A DNA stretch of 64,000 bases from Streptomyces iranensis (GCF_017874715.1 NZ_JAGGLR010000021.1:62001-126000); one strand, 5' to 3'. Positions 1-11,379 are shown, numbered from the stretch's first letter. The notes: generated by a model not told the origin, from the letters alone. Program-made: numbers and translations.

Positions 1-190
1 AGGAGCACCGTCGCCGCCTAGGTTCAGCAGGCGGGCGTCCGTCGAAGTTCGATCCGGTGGCCTACAAGAGCCGCAACGTGGTCGAGCGGTCCTTCGCCCT
101 GCTCAAGCAGCGTCGTGGCCCGGCCACGAGCTTCGACAAGCTCGCGATCGTCTACCGCTCGGCCGCGGTCCTCGCCGCAGTGCTGGTCTG
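1..190 (+). pseudogene. 3' remnant of an IS5-type transposase
   Basis: The forward frame through position 57 reads DPVAYKSRNVVERSFALLKQ, the C-terminal signature of actinomycete IS5/IS4-superfamily DDE transposases, whose catalytic E lies in the NVVERSF stretch. It continues through KLAIVYRSAAVLAAVLVW and then loses similarity near 190, where a GGACACGCC sequence resembling an IS end appears. Everything upstream of the window edge is missing, so how much of the element survives cannot be said. No intact start or DDE triad is visible here. It is the first of three transposase fragments within 2 kb. Confidence 0.7.
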
Positions 191-213
191 GGCTCCCATT
201 TCACGGACACGCC

Positions 214-1158
214 TTAGCGGTGCTCCCAGTGGACGGGGTCGGCTTCCAGGACCGCGCGGTCCCAGTCGGCCAGTTCGGCGGTCGCCTGATAAGTGCTGTG
301 CAGGAATTCGCTCAGCGTCCGGTCCGGATCGGGTGCGGTGGCGACCGCCTCGTAGGGCAGCACGAATTCACCGACGTCCCGCCGGTACGAGGCCGTCGCG
401 GGCCGGACCGGCTGGTCGGCGAAACCGGCGGGCTCGGGGTAGGCGTAGGAGTAGAAGCCGCCCTCCTCACCGCCGCCGGGCCAGAAGCCACAGCTGGACA
501 GCTCGACGGAGTACGCCTCCTGCGTCACCCGGTCCGGCAGGTTCGGCACCCCGCCGGGGGGATGCGGCGGCGCGGTACGGCCGGAGAAGCGGGTGACGGC
601 CAGATCCATCGCTCCCCAGAAGAAGTGCACGGGGCTGGCCTTGCCGACGAAATGGGACCGGAATTCCCCGAACACCCGGTGTGCGTTCAGCAATTGCCCC
701 CAGAAGAGCCGGGCGGCGTACGGGTCGTACGCCGCATGCCGGTGGTCCTCCGGGAACGGGATCGCCACGGGCACCTCGTTCGGCCGGGGGTACATCCGGG
801 TCTGGATGCCCAGGTCTCCCAGCAGGCCCATGATCTCCGAGTAGAACTGGGACACCGGTTTGGACTCCAGCGCCAGCTCGCGCCGGCTCCCGTCGCTGAC
901 CCGGACCCCCAGCCGATCATCGATGAAATCGAACTCGATATCGAACGCTCCGGCCCCGTACGGGACCGTGGACGTGCTCAGCCCGCGCGGGGTGACATAC
1001 AAGGTCACCTGCCACCACTGATTGGCCGGTGGCGCGTGGTCCAGCCGGATCTTGCCGACGATCTGGGTCCACATGTGCAGCGTGTCCCGGGTCTCGCCCC
1101 AGTCCTCCAGCCGAAGCCGTGGCCAGGCGCCGGCCTGCCGTGTCCTCTGCTTGGCCAT
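214..1158 (-). CDS. DUF5996 family protein
   Basis: A 314-residue protein recognisable as DUF5996 from its W/F-rich body, including the stretch VHFFWGAMDLAVTRFSGR and a C-terminal AELADWDRAVLEADPVHW. The family has no established function; members are soluble, and no signal peptide or membrane segment is seen. The reading frame is open upstream to 1311, but the ATG at 1158 (MAKQRTRQ) has a good Shine-Dalgarno (GGGAGG, 7 nt away) and the upstream part has no family character, so the shorter start is chosen. It stands alone between two decayed transposase fragments, so it may have been carried or isolated by IS activity. Confidence 0.75.
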   Translation of the reverse strand: MAKQRTRQAGAWPRLRLEDWGETRDTLHMWTQIVGKIRLDHAPPANQWWQVTLYVTPRGLSTSTVPYGAGAFDIEFDFIDDRLGVRVSDGSRRELALESKPVSQFYSEIMGLLGDLGIQTRMYPRPNEVPVAIPFPEDHRHAAYDPYAARLFWGQLLNAHRVFGEFRSHFVGKASPVHFFWGAMDLAVTRFSGRTAPPHPPGGVPNLPDRVTQEAYSVELSSCGFWPGGGEEGGFYSYAYPEPAGFADQPVRPATASYRRDVGEFVLPYEAVATAPDPDRTLSEFLHSTYQATAELADWDRAVLEADPVHWEHR

Positions 1159-1364
1159 CTCGCCTCCCGCAAGGCCACACCGCTCCGACAACGTGTGGTC
1201 GATCGCAGCCGATAGATTCCGGCCCGGCCGAGTACCCGCCCATCCCGCCACCCAAAACCAGGGCAGAAAACCAGGGAGTGTGCCCCGCGCCGGGTGGCAG
1301 GTTTCCCTCAAAAGCCCAGCTCATCGAGCGTGAAAAGGTCAGCCGACCAACCGTCCGCAAGGGC

Positions 1365-1510
1365 TTCGCCGAGACCGACTACGCCCGCCTGCCGATGCCG
1401 CGCACCAGCAGCTCGGCGGCGGCCCCATCGTTGTGGTGTGGGACAACGTGAACACACACGTCAGCCGCACCATGCACGAACTGATCGCCGCCCGTTGCAG
1501 GGGTCTCATC
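1365..1510 (+). pseudogene. IS630-type transposase remnant
   Basis: Reading forward with two frame changes gives GFAETDYARL, then HQQLGG, then PIVVVWDNVNTHVSRTMHEL and IAAR. This is the DDE_3 core of IS630-family transposases, including the second catalytic D in VWDN. The frame breaks near 1395 and the remainder of the gene is absent after about 1500, so it is a dead fragment. The preceding LIEREKVSRPTVRKG looks like HTH residue but its origin is unclear. Confidence 0.65.
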
Positions 1511-1611
1511 GGGTCTCGAAACACCAGGTCAGTGGCGTGACGCGGTTGTTACCGTCCGGATCTGTGCCGACGGCGACAGCCAGCGGGATACGCATAGGCT
1601 CATACTGAGGC

Positions 1612-1833
1612 ATGACAAAGCCTGCGGCACCGAAGCGTCATTTGCCTACCAGCCCCTTCAAGGCCCCGGTCACACCGGCTCCCAAGCACTTCGCCATGGG
1701 CGACCAGGTCACGCACGACGTGTACGGCCTCGGCCGAGTGATCGGCATCGAGGGCGGAATCGCGGCGCTCGTGGACTTCGGCTCGACGCAAATGCGGATC
1801 TTGAGCCCGTACGCCAAGATGACCAAGCTGTAG
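1612..1833 (+). CDS. small CarD/KOW-like beta-barrel protein
   Basis: A 73-residue protein with an SD-like ACTGAGG before its ATG. Residues 28-70 (FAMGDQVTHDVYGLGRVIGI followed by ALVDFGSTQMRIL) have the pattern of small SH3/Tudor-like barrels found at the N-terminus of CarD and Mfd, in which such domains contact RNA polymerase. Whether this stand-alone version does so is inference. Small proteins of this type are common single-gene loci in Streptomyces. It lies intact between two transposase relics. Confidence 0.65.
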   Translation: MTKPAAPKRHLPTSPFKAPVTPAPKHFAMGDQVTHDVYGLGRVIGIEGGIAALVDFGSTQMRILSPYAKMTKL

Positions 1834-1869
1834 GGCTGACATACGGCCGGCTGCGGCGGCTGCATGGGG

Positions 1870-1998
1870 GTGCCAGAAGACCGAAGAGGCACATGAGGCC
1901 GTTAACCCGGCCCCGATCGGGAAAGTCCGCCGGCATCGCCCGCCACGAGATCCCGGCCGCGACCAGGTAGCGGATCGCGTCCAGCAGCGGGTGCAGCC
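1870..1998 (-). pseudogene. IS5-type transposase N-terminal remnant
   Basis: On the minus strand the sequence reads HPLLDAIRYLVAAGISWRAM then PADFPDRGRVNG, the DUF4096 N-terminal domain of IS5-group transposases (usually ...DAIRYLVRTGIEWRALP...). It is neither preceded by a start nor followed by the DDE domain, so only about 40 codons survive. The remaining DNA from 1834 to 2066 has no other recognisable content. Confidence 0.6.
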
Positions 1999-2066
1999 GA
2001 GTCGAACTGGACGGGCTCGGTCACGTCAACAAGGACACCAGGCATGTACAACGGGAAGATCACCCG

Positions 2067-3125
2067 TCAGTAGATGTCCGCGGCGGCTACAACATCAACC
2101 TCGTCGCCGCCCCGTCTGTCTCCGGCCTTGCGCAGCGGATGACTTGACGGAACAAGGCGGCCGCCGGCCACTCGGGTGGCGGCCTGCTTCAGCCTGCTGA
2201 GCAGCGGCACAACCTCGACGTGGATCACCCCAGGCAGACTACCTAGCTGCTCAGTGACGTAGCTGAAGAGTTCAATGCTGTCACGGCAGGTTACTGCGGC
2301 CACGATGTTCGCGGAGCCCGTCACCGCAGCGACCCAACTGGTCTGCTGATGTGTGGAGAGCGCCTCGCAGACCGTGACAATGCGGTCTGGTGAGACTTGA
2401 ACGAGCAACGTGGCCGAGACTCGGTAGCCGAACGCTTCCAACATCACGTCCACGTCCACGGTGACCGCGCCACTGTCCAGCAGTGCCTGGAGACGACCTC
2501 TGACGCGGGAGAGCGGCCAGTTGAGGGTGCGGGACAGCGCTGACGCGGTGGCTCTTCCGTCCCGGCGCAGTTCCTCCAACAGTGCGCGGTCTTCGAGGCG
2601 CACCGGACTGTACGTTTCCTTCCGTCGGTGAGGATCGCGCCCCTCAAGGAGATCTCGTTTCGCGTCCTCGCTCAGCGGCTCCTCAAAACCCGACCACTCG
2701 GCAGGGCCGCCGGAGTACGAGTGCAGCACCAGGTGAGTAGTGAACGAGAGCACTTCTGATGTGTGCGAGATCCGGGGCAGCACTCCCGTGCCGCACTCTG
2801 CCTCGGCAGGCAGAGTCGTGGTGCACATCAGCTCCGCACCGCCGGAGTGCAGCGCGACCCAGGAAACGTCGTCGCGCGCAGCGAGCACATTGCCCAGGTG
2901 TGCGGCGGCAGCAGGGCGGCACTGCAGCCGCAGTAGCCAGAGCGAATGTATGGCGGAGGCAGCTGCCTCAGTGACCAGGACCCGGAGCACACCCGCCTCG
3001 CGCATGACGCGGTAGCGGCGGGTCGCGGTCTGCTCCGATACCCCCACCACCTCGGCGATCCGTCGCATCGGGGCCCGCCCGTCGAGCATCAGGCATTGGA
3101 GGATTTGTTGATCCACAATGTCCAT
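2067..3125 (-). CDS. double-unit Lrp/AsnC family regulator
   Basis: A 352-residue protein with two tandem AsnC/Lrp units: a helix-turn-helix at about 3-50 (DQQILQCLMLDGRAPMRRIA), an effector-type domain to about 150, a second HTH at about 175-225 (LLEELRRDGRATASALSRTL) and a C-terminal RAM-like domain at 230-310. Such double-length Lrp regulators are frequent in actinomycetes and often control a divergent gene. Here the divergent neighbour is the VOC gene at 3226, and the roughly 100-bp gap between them is the likely operator region. Effector unknown. Confidence 0.85.
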   Translation of the reverse strand: MDIVDQQILQCLMLDGRAPMRRIAEVVGVSEQTATRRYRVMREAGVLRVLVTEAAASAIHSLWLLRLQCRPAAAAHLGNVLAARDDVSWVALHSGGAELMCTTTLPAEAECGTGVLPRISHTSEVLSFTTHLVLHSYSGGPAEWSGFEEPLSEDAKRDLLEGRDPHRRKETYSPVRLEDRALLEELRRDGRATASALSRTLNWPLSRVRGRLQALLDSGAVTVDVDVMLEAFGYRVSATLLVQVSPDRIVTVCEALSTHQQTSWVAAVTGSANIVAAVTCRDSIELFSYVTEQLGSLPGVIHVEVVPLLSRLKQAATRVAGGRLVPSSHPLRKAGDRRGGDEVDVVAAADIY

Positions 3126-3225
3126 GAGCGCAGTTTAGTTCACTCAAGTGGATCACATGGAAGTTGTTGTCAGATATTGGTCGGGTTCCCGGGGCTTTCA
3201 GGGCCGCGTGGCGAACACTCGGCAC

Positions 3226-3678
3226 ATGAGCGTTTTGAACCACCAGATCGTCTGGTCCCGCGATGCTGAGACCTCCGCCCATTTTCTGGCCGACGTGCTG
3301 GGCTTCGAGCCCCCGGTGAAGCTGGGCCATTTTGTGATGGTGCAGGTAAGTCCTGACGTGACCTTCGACTTCATGAGCACCGACCGCGACATCATGGCTC
3401 AGCACTACGCCTTCCTGGTCAGCGAGGCAGAGTTTGACGTGATCATGGCTCGGGTGCTGGAGCGCGGCTTGGAATACTGGGCGGACCCCCAGCATCAGGA
3501 CGCGGGCAACATCAACCGCCTTGATGACGGCCGCGGCGTCTACTTCAATGACCCCAGCGGTCATGAGCTGGAGATCATCACGCGTCCCTACGGCAGTGGC
3601 GGGCTCGACGCCGAGCACGTCAACCCGCTGCTCACCGAGGAGATCGCGGCGAGCGGGAAGCTTCCGGACCTGTCATGA
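3226..3678 (+). CDS. VOC superfamily (glyoxalase/dioxygenase-fold) protein
   Basis: A 150-residue single-domain protein of the vicinal oxygen chelate fold. Residues 1-25 (MSVLNHQIVWSRDAETSAHF) and the C-terminal YFNDPSGHELEIITRP are typical; the H near the start and the E of HELEI are the usual metal ligands. The frame is open back to 3148, but homologous proteins begin at MSVLNH, so 3226 is chosen although no strong SD is present. Its stop overlaps the ATG of an FMN reductase relic by 4 nt, so the two were once an operon, divergently paired with the Lrp regulator. Substrate unknown. Confidence 0.8.
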   Translation: MSVLNHQIVWSRDAETSAHFLADVLGFEPPVKLGHFVMVQVSPDVTFDFMSTDRDIMAQHYAFLVSEAEFDVIMARVLERGLEYWADPQHQDAGNINRLDDGRGVYFNDPSGHELEIITRPYGSGGLDAEHVNPLLTEEIAASGKLPDLS

Positions 3679-3783
3679 CCGAGCCGTTGGCCGACCGTCC
3701 CCTCATTCAAATCCTGATCGCGAGCACCCGGCCGAACAGGCCGCCACGAGCGGTGTCTTTGACACTGAGGTTGTCGACCTCTG
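3675..3783 (+). pseudogene. collapsed NADPH-dependent FMN reductase
   Basis: The ATG overlaps the upstream VOC stop (ATGA). The frame reads MTEPLADRPLIQILIASTRP NR, the beta1/FMN-loop start of NADPH-dependent FMN reductases. The other frame a few bases on reads SGVFDTEVVDL followed by a stop, which is the next conserved segment of the same family. An internal deletion with frameshift has joined these two pieces and the remaining roughly 130 residues are absent. The relic shows that the Lrp-VOC locus once encoded a flavin reductase partner. Confidence 0.7.
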
Positions 3784-3916
3784 ATGCCAGAAAACGGAGA
3801 CCACCGGCCCGACGATCTGCACCCCGGCCGCGAGCCGGGCCGTCACCACCGACCCCGCAGCACCGAAACCGGTGCCCGCGCCCCACGCCGGGCAGGGGGA
3901 GAGTTGATGGAGGCCG

Positions 3917-5113
3917 ATGGTTCGGCGGAGTATGGGCGCCATGGGACGACCGCCGCTCAACCGCCGACTGGCCGCCTTCGGCACCACGATCTTCGCCGAG
4001 ATGTCCGCCCTCGCCGTGCACACCGGCGCCATCAACCTCGGGCAGGGCTTCCCGGACACCGACGGCCCCGAGGAGGTGCGCGAGGCCGCCGTCCGCGCGC
4101 TGCGGGACGGTCGGGGGAATCAGTATCCGCCCGGCCCCGGCGTGCCCGAGCTGCGCACCGCCGTCACCGAGCACCAGCGGCGCTGGTACGGCCTGGGCTT
4201 CGACCCCGACACCGAGGTGCTGATCACCGCGGGCGCCACCGAGGCCATCGCCGCGTCGCTGCTGGCGCTGGTGGAGCCGGGCGACGAGGTGATCGCGCTG
4301 GAGCCGTACTACGACTCGTACGCCGCCTGTGTCGCCATGGCGGGCGGCGTCCGCGTGCCCGTCACCCTGCGCCCCGACGGGGACGCCTTCCGGCTGGACC
4401 TGGACGAGCTGCGCGCCGCCGTCACCGACCGCACCCGGCTCATCCTGCTCAACACCCCGCACAACCCCACCGGCACCGTGCTCACCCGCGATGAGCTGGC
4501 CGCGGTCGCCGAGCTCGCCGTCGAGCGCGATCTGCTGGTGGTCACCGACGAGGTCTACGAGCACCTCGTCTTCGGCACCGAGCACACCCCGCTCGTCTCC
4601 TTCCCCGGGATGCGCGAGCGGACCGTCACCATCAGCAGCAGTGGAAAGACGTTTTCGTTCACGGGCTGGAAGGTCGGCTGGGTGACCGGCGTTCCCGAGC
4701 TGGTGACGGCGGTGCGCTCGGCCAAGCAGTACCTCACCTATGTCTCGGCGGGTCCCTTCCAGTACGCGGTGGCCGAGGCGCTGGCCCTCCCCGACGCCTA
4801 TTTCCACGGCATCCGGGCTGATCTGCGCGCCAAGCGCGATCTGCTGGCCGATGGGCTGACCGACGCGGGCTTCCATGTCTTCCGCCCCTCGGGCACCTAC
4901 TTCGTCACCACCGACATCCGCCCCCTCGGCGAGACCGACGGCTTCGCCTTCTGCCGCTCCCTCCCCGAGCGCTGCGGTGTGGTCGCGGTCCCGAACGCGG
5001 TCTTCTACGACCACCAGGACCAGGGCTCCCCCTTCGTCCGGTTCGCCTTCTGCAAGCGCGAAGAGGTCCTTACGGACGCCGTGGCCCGCCTCAAGACCCT
5101 CGCCCAGGGCTGA
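3917..5113 (+). CDS. PLP-dependent class I/II aminotransferase
   Basis: A 398-residue fold-type I aminotransferase. Visible motifs are INLGQGFPDTDGP, NTPHNPTG (PLP ring contact Asn), TDEVYEHL (Asp to pyridine N), SSSGKTFSFTGWKVGW with the Schiff-base Lys at about residue 244, and VRFAFCK with the carboxylate-binding Arg. The gene lies close to the heat-shock block as in other Streptomyces, where it is usually labelled aspartate or succinyldiaminopimelate aminotransferase; the substrate cannot be fixed here. ATGs at 3917, 3932 and 3941 are possible; 3941 is best spaced from GGAG at 3927, so the protein may be 8 residues shorter. Confidence 0.88.
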   Translation: MVRRSMGAMGRPPLNRRLAAFGTTIFAEMSALAVHTGAINLGQGFPDTDGPEEVREAAVRALRDGRGNQYPPGPGVPELRTAVTEHQRRWYGLGFDPDTEVLITAGATEAIAASLLALVEPGDEVIALEPYYDSYAACVAMAGGVRVPVTLRPDGDAFRLDLDELRAAVTDRTRLILLNTPHNPTGTVLTRDELAAVAELAVERDLLVVTDEVYEHLVFGTEHTPLVSFPGMRERTVTISSSGKTFSFTGWKVGWVTGVPELVTAVRSAKQYLTYVSAGPFQYAVAEALALPDAYFHGIRADLRAKRDLLADGLTDAGFHVFRPSGTYFVTTDIRPLGETDGFAFCRSLPERCGVVAVPNAVFYDHQDQGSPFVRFAFCKREEVLTDAVARLKTLAQG

Positions 5114-5144
5114 CCCACCGCTGGCGGGTGTGCGGCGATGGCAA

Positions 5145-5194
5145 GAGCCCGGCCGCGCACCGCCGTCCTGGTGGGCGGCGCGCCGGCCGGGCTC
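5145..5194. terminator. Bidirectional hairpin terminator
   Basis: GAGCCCGGCC at 5145-5154 pairs perfectly with GGCCGGGCTC at 5185-5194, with further GC pairing inside. It lies just after the aminotransferase stop and before the end of the convergent YbjN-like gene, so it could serve both. Confidence 0.65.
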
Positions 5195-5345
5195 TCCTGT
5201 CTGTACGGGACGTATCTGCTGACCATGGCCGCCAGCGCGGTCTGACCGACACGGCCGTCGACGGCCTCGCCGACCGGGATACGGCGCCTCCGCGCGCTGT
5301 ACGGCTCCTCCGACCGAGGTACGGCCGTGGCTACGGCCGGGCCGC

Positions 5346-5882
5346 TCAGGCCTCGTCGTCGCCCGGCTTGTCGTCGCCGTCGGACTCGATGTCGGCCTCC
5401 AGACCGAGCTGTTCGACCAGCCAGCGGTCGAACTCGATCGAAGCCCGCACCCAGCTGACCGTGCTGGACACGAAGTGCTCCAGGCTGACGCCGGTGCCGA
5501 TCAGCATCTGCGCCTCACCGATCAACCGGACCGTGCCGTCGTCATTGGTGTGGCTGTAGACCTTCGGCCACAGGGTGCGGCGGTTCCAGTCGTCGATCGC
5601 CTCGAGCAGCCGCGGCTTCTCATCGATGCCATGCGGCCGGTCATAGAACGTGCGGACGGAGAAGACCTGCTGCTCCTCCTCCCCGCGGAACATGAAGTAG
5701 GTGCGGAACTGCTCCCACGGCGCGGCGAGGTCCCCCTCCTCGTCGACGACGTACTTCAGCTCCATCTGCTCCAGCAGCTGCTTGACCAGGTCCTGGTCTG
5801 GCAGCACGGGGCCGCTCGGACCCGTCGGTTCGGGCTCGGGCTGACCCCCGAAATTCGGAATCGAGGACGGGTCGATGCTCAC
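5346..5882 (-). CDS. YbjN domain-containing protein
   Basis: A 178-residue acidic soluble protein with a YbjN-type core, about 50-160 (KQLLEQMELKYVVDEEGDLA, YFMFRGEEEQQVFSVRTFYD, TVSWVRASIEFDRWLVEQLG). YbjN proteins have a secretion-chaperone-like fold and unclear cellular role. The frame is open to 5957, but GTG at 5882 (VSIDPSSIPNFGG), preceded by GAAGGG, is the likely start. The C-terminus is a low-complexity acidic tail. It lies downstream of clpB on the same strand; the 150-bp gap leaves co-transcription open. Confidence 0.78.
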   Translation of the reverse strand: MSIDPSSIPNFGGQPEPEPTGPSGPVLPDQDLVKQLLEQMELKYVVDEEGDLAAPWEQFRTYFMFRGEEEQQVFSVRTFYDRPHGIDEKPRLLEAIDDWNRRTLWPKVYSHTNDDGTVRLIGEAQMLIGTGVSLEHFVSSTVSWVRASIEFDRWLVEQLGLEADIESDGDDKPGDDEA

Positions 5883-6038
5883 CGTGGATTTCCCTTCGTA
5901 TGGAATACCGCCATCCTCCCTCACACCCGCCCCCGCCGTGCAACCCCGGCCGTACATTGCCCGATCCGGCCGAAACGACGGCCGAAACGACGGCCGGGAG
6001 GGCCGGTGGGGCCGGGGGCGCCGAGCGGCCCCGGGCCC

Positions 6039-8630
<2,592 letters not shown>

Positions 8631-8689
8631 GTCCCTGTGCTCCTCCTCGCTCCGATCTTCCCATCCCTGCCCTACCCAACCTCCGTAAA

Positions 8690-8710
8690 GTTGAGTCTAT
8701 TCCACTCAAC
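8690..8710. promoter_or_regulatory. HAIR element (HspR operator) upstream of clpB
   Basis: GTTGAGT at 8690-8696, a 7-nt spacer, then ACTCAAC at 8704-8710. This matches the HspR-associated inverted repeat consensus CTTGAGT-N7-ACTCAAG with one symmetric change at each end. It lies 60 bp upstream of the clpB start and 39 bp upstream of the divergent PPOX gene, which could therefore also be affected. Confidence 0.9.
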
Positions 8711-8748
8711 CTCGCGAACGCCACTCCTCTGGCCTTAGGTTCTGGACC

Positions 8749-9153
8749 ATGTCCGTCGATCCACGCAACCCCGATCCCGAGTACCTCGATTTCTGGCGTG
8801 AACGCCATGTGTGCACCCTGACCACCCCACGCCCGGACGGCACCCCGCATGTGGTCCCGGTCGGCGTCACCTACGACCCCGAAGCCGGGCTCGCCCGCGT
8901 CATCGCGAACCGTCACAGCCGTAAGGTCGCCCATGTCCGGGCGGCGGGCGAGGGCGGTGCGCGGGTCGCGGTCTGCCAGCTGGCGGGCAGGCGGTGGGCC
9001 ACGCTGGAGGGGCTCGCGGTGGTACGGGAGGAGCCCGAGCTGATCGCGGACGCCGAGCGCCGCTACGCCGAGCGCTACCAGCGCACCCCCCGCCCCAACC
9101 CGGACCGCGTCGTCATCGAGATCGCCCTCACCCGGGCCATGGGCCGGGGCTGA
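8749..9153 (+). CDS. PPOX-class F420-dependent oxidoreductase-like protein
   Basis: A 134-residue split-barrel flavin/F420 binding protein. The N-terminus (FWRERHVCTLTTPRPDGTPH then VVPVGVTYD) is typical of the pyridoxamine-5'-phosphate-oxidase-like family whose actinomycete members mostly use F420; the C-terminal PNPDRVVIEIALTRAMG also fits. The substrate is unknown. No convincing SD precedes ATG 8749 and the transcript may be leaderless. The gene diverges from clpB, sharing the HAIR-containing intergenic region. Confidence 0.8.
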   Translation: MSVDPRNPDPEYLDFWRERHVCTLTTPRPDGTPHVVPVGVTYDPEAGLARVIANRHSRKVAHVRAAGEGGARVAVCQLAGRRWATLEGLAVVREEPELIADAERRYAERYQRTPRPNPDRVVIEIALTRAMGRG

Positions 9154-9235
9154 GGCCCGTCACCCCTCCTGGCCTGGCCCCACTCTTCGACTCCTCCTGG
9201 CCTGAGCCCCGTCGCCCCTCCTGGCCTCAGGGCTT

Positions 9236-10846
9236 TCACTCCTCACCCTCCTCCCGCTGGCCCGCCCCCGCCCAGGGGTGGCGCAGCCGGATCCAGACGT
9301 CGCGGGCGCGCCGCCCGGCCTCCGTGCGGCTCTCGGCCACCGCCGTACGCGCCTCCTCCTCGGTCTCCACCATCGGCCCCGAACCGCGCAGCGGCTTGCC
9401 CGCCGTCTCGTGCAGGAACACCGTGGAGATCAGCCCGATGACGCCCGCCACCATCAGGTAGAAGGCGGGCACCAGCGTGTTGTGCGTGGTGGCCACCAGC
9501 CACGAGGCCAGCAGCGGCGTGGTCCCGCCGAACAGCGACACCGAGAGGTTGTACGAGATCGACAGCGCGCCGTAGCGCAGCCGGGTCGGGAACAGCGCCG
9601 GAAGCGTCGCGGCGCTCGTCCCCGCAAAGGTGACCAGCATCGCGCCCAGGATCAGACAGCCGATCGCGGGCATCAGGACGCCGCCCTGCCGGATCAGCAG
9701 CACCGCCGGAACGGCCAGCAGGATCATGCCCACGCTGCCGAACAGGAACAGCGGCCGCCGCCCCCAGCGGTCGGATGTGCGCCCGACCACCGTGATCGCC
9801 AGCACCACGAACAGCATGGTGCCCAGCACCAGCACCTGGGCCTTGGTGGCGTCATCGCCGAGCGTGGAGGTCATGAACGTCGGCAGGTACGACGTCACCA
9901 TGTAGTTGGTGACGTTGTACATCAGCACCAGCCCCATGCAGATCAGCACCGCCTGCCAGTGCCGGGTGAAGATCTCCTTCAGCCGCCCCCGCCCGGACTG
10001 ACGTGCCGCCTCGATCGGCAGGGTGTCACCGCGCGCCTCCGCCGCCTCGGCCTCCTCGGCCGCCCGCTCGGCCACCTGCTGGAACGCCGGGGTCTCCTCA
10101 AGACGCAGCCGCATGTACAGACCGATCAGCCCCAGCGGCCCCGCCACCAGGAACGGCACCCGCCAGCCCCAGTCCACCATCCCGGTCTCACCGATGGCGG
10201 CGGTGAGCACGGTGACCAGACCGGAGCCCAGCGAATAGCCGATGAAGGTGCCGAAGTCGAGCCAGCTGCCGAGGAAGCCACGGCGCTGATCGGGCGCGTA
10301 CTCGGCGATGTACGTGGTCGCCCCCGCGTACTCACCGCCGGTCGAGAAGCCCTGCACCACCCGGCAGGCCAGCAGCAGCAGCGGGGCGGCGAAGCCGATC
10401 GCGTCGTAGCCGGGCAGCAGGCCCACCGCGAAGGTGCCGGTCGCCATCATGATCATGGTGGTGGACAGCACCCGCCGCCGCCCGATCCGGTCGCCCAGCG
10501 GCCCGAACACCAGCCCGCCCAGCGGCCGCACCAGGAACGCCACGGCGAAGGTGGCGAACGTGGAGACCACCTGGGTGGCGGGGTCGTCGGCGGGGAAGAA
10601 GACACGGCCGAGGGTGACGGCGACATACGCGTAGACGCCGAAGTCGAACCACTCCATGGTGTTGCCGATGGCCGTCGCCGCGACGGCGCGGCGCATCCCC
10701 GGCTTGTCGACGACGGTGACGTCCTCGATCGCCAGCGGCTCCTTGCGGCGGCGCAGCAGTGTGCGGATCAGCTGGTCGGTACGGGCGCTGCCGTGCGGCC
10801 ATCCTCCGCGGCGGGGGCCGCGCGGTGGTCTCCGACCGGTAGTCAT
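9236..10846 (-). CDS. MFS transporter, metabolite:H+ symporter (MHS) family
   Basis: A 536-residue integral membrane protein with about 12 hydrophobic segments. It carries the MHS hallmarks GNTMEWFDFGVYAY in the first helix, GPLGDRIGRRRVL (the loop 2-3 MFS motif), QGFSTGGEYAGA and WGWRVPFLVAGPLGLIGLYM. The family includes ProP-, KgtP- and CitA-like proton symporters; here the substrate is unknown. An unusually long hydrophilic N-terminus of about 50 residues precedes the first membrane segment, so a later start is possible. The C-terminal 50 residues are charged and cytosolic. Confidence 0.88.
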   Translation of the reverse strand: MTTGRRPPRGPRRGGWPHGSARTDQLIRTLLRRRKEPLAIEDVTVVDKPGMRRAVAATAIGNTMEWFDFGVYAYVAVTLGRVFFPADDPATQVVSTFATFAVAFLVRPLGGLVFGPLGDRIGRRRVLSTTMIMMATGTFAVGLLPGYDAIGFAAPLLLLACRVVQGFSTGGEYAGATTYIAEYAPDQRRGFLGSWLDFGTFIGYSLGSGLVTVLTAAIGETGMVDWGWRVPFLVAGPLGLIGLYMRLRLEETPAFQQVAERAAEEAEAAEARGDTLPIEAARQSGRGRLKEIFTRHWQAVLICMGLVLMYNVTNYMVTSYLPTFMTSTLGDDATKAQVLVLGTMLFVVLAITVVGRTSDRWGRRPLFLFGSVGMILLAVPAVLLIRQGGVLMPAIGCLILGAMLVTFAGTSAATLPALFPTRLRYGALSISYNLSVSLFGGTTPLLASWLVATTHNTLVPAFYLMVAGVIGLISTVFLHETAGKPLRGSGPMVETEEEARTAVAESRTEAGRRARDVWIRLRHPWAGAGQREEGEE

Positions 10847-10900
10847 CTCGTCCCCTGCCGCCGGCTGAACCGCTACCCGACGCCGCTCCCGCCCCCGGGC

Positions 10901-11272
10901 TCAGGCCCCGGCATCGCTGGACTTCGCGTAGGTCTCCGCCATCTGCCCGCCGACGTCGTACACCACGACCTGCTCATCGCCGATCACCCAGGCGTCATGG
11001 CCGGGCGGCACCACATACACGTCCCCGGGCCCCACCTCGGCCTCCGCGCCATCGGCCCAGCGCAGCCGCATCCGGCCCTGGACCACGATCCCGCTGTGGT
11101 GGACCTCGCACAGATCGGTCCCCACGATCGGCCGCACCGACTCCCGCCAGCGCCATCCGGGCTCGAAGGTGCCCACGGCGAAATCCAGCCCGGTCAGATG
11201 GAGGGCCTCGATATGGCCTCCGGGAAAGTCACGCCGTTCGTCCGGCTTCTCGATCGTCTTGACTTCCACCAT
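10901..11272 (-). CDS. cupin-domain protein
   Basis: A 123-residue single cupin. RPIVGTDLCEVHHSGIVVQG gives the HxH..E-like first motif in reduced form, and EVGPGDVYVVPPGHDAWVIG is the classical second cupin motif. The start at 11272 (MVEVKTIEKPDE) has a strong GGAGG 8 nt upstream. No partner gene is evident: it is 55 bp downstream-adjacent to the MHS transporter on the same strand and could form an operon with it. Function unknown. Confidence 0.75.
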   Translation of the reverse strand: MVEVKTIEKPDERRDFPGGHIEALHLTGLDFAVGTFEPGWRWRESVRPIVGTDLCEVHHSGIVVQGRMRLRWADGAEAEVGPGDVYVVPPGHDAWVIGDEQVVVYDVGGQMAETYAKSSDAGA

Positions 11273-11379
11273 TGGGATGCCTCCTCCCATATCTCCATGG
11301 TGCGCCCGGGGCGCACCATCGGCGCGCCCGGCCAGGAGGCCCCCGGGGCGGTCATCGGGCCTGTCCCGGGCATGCGAAA

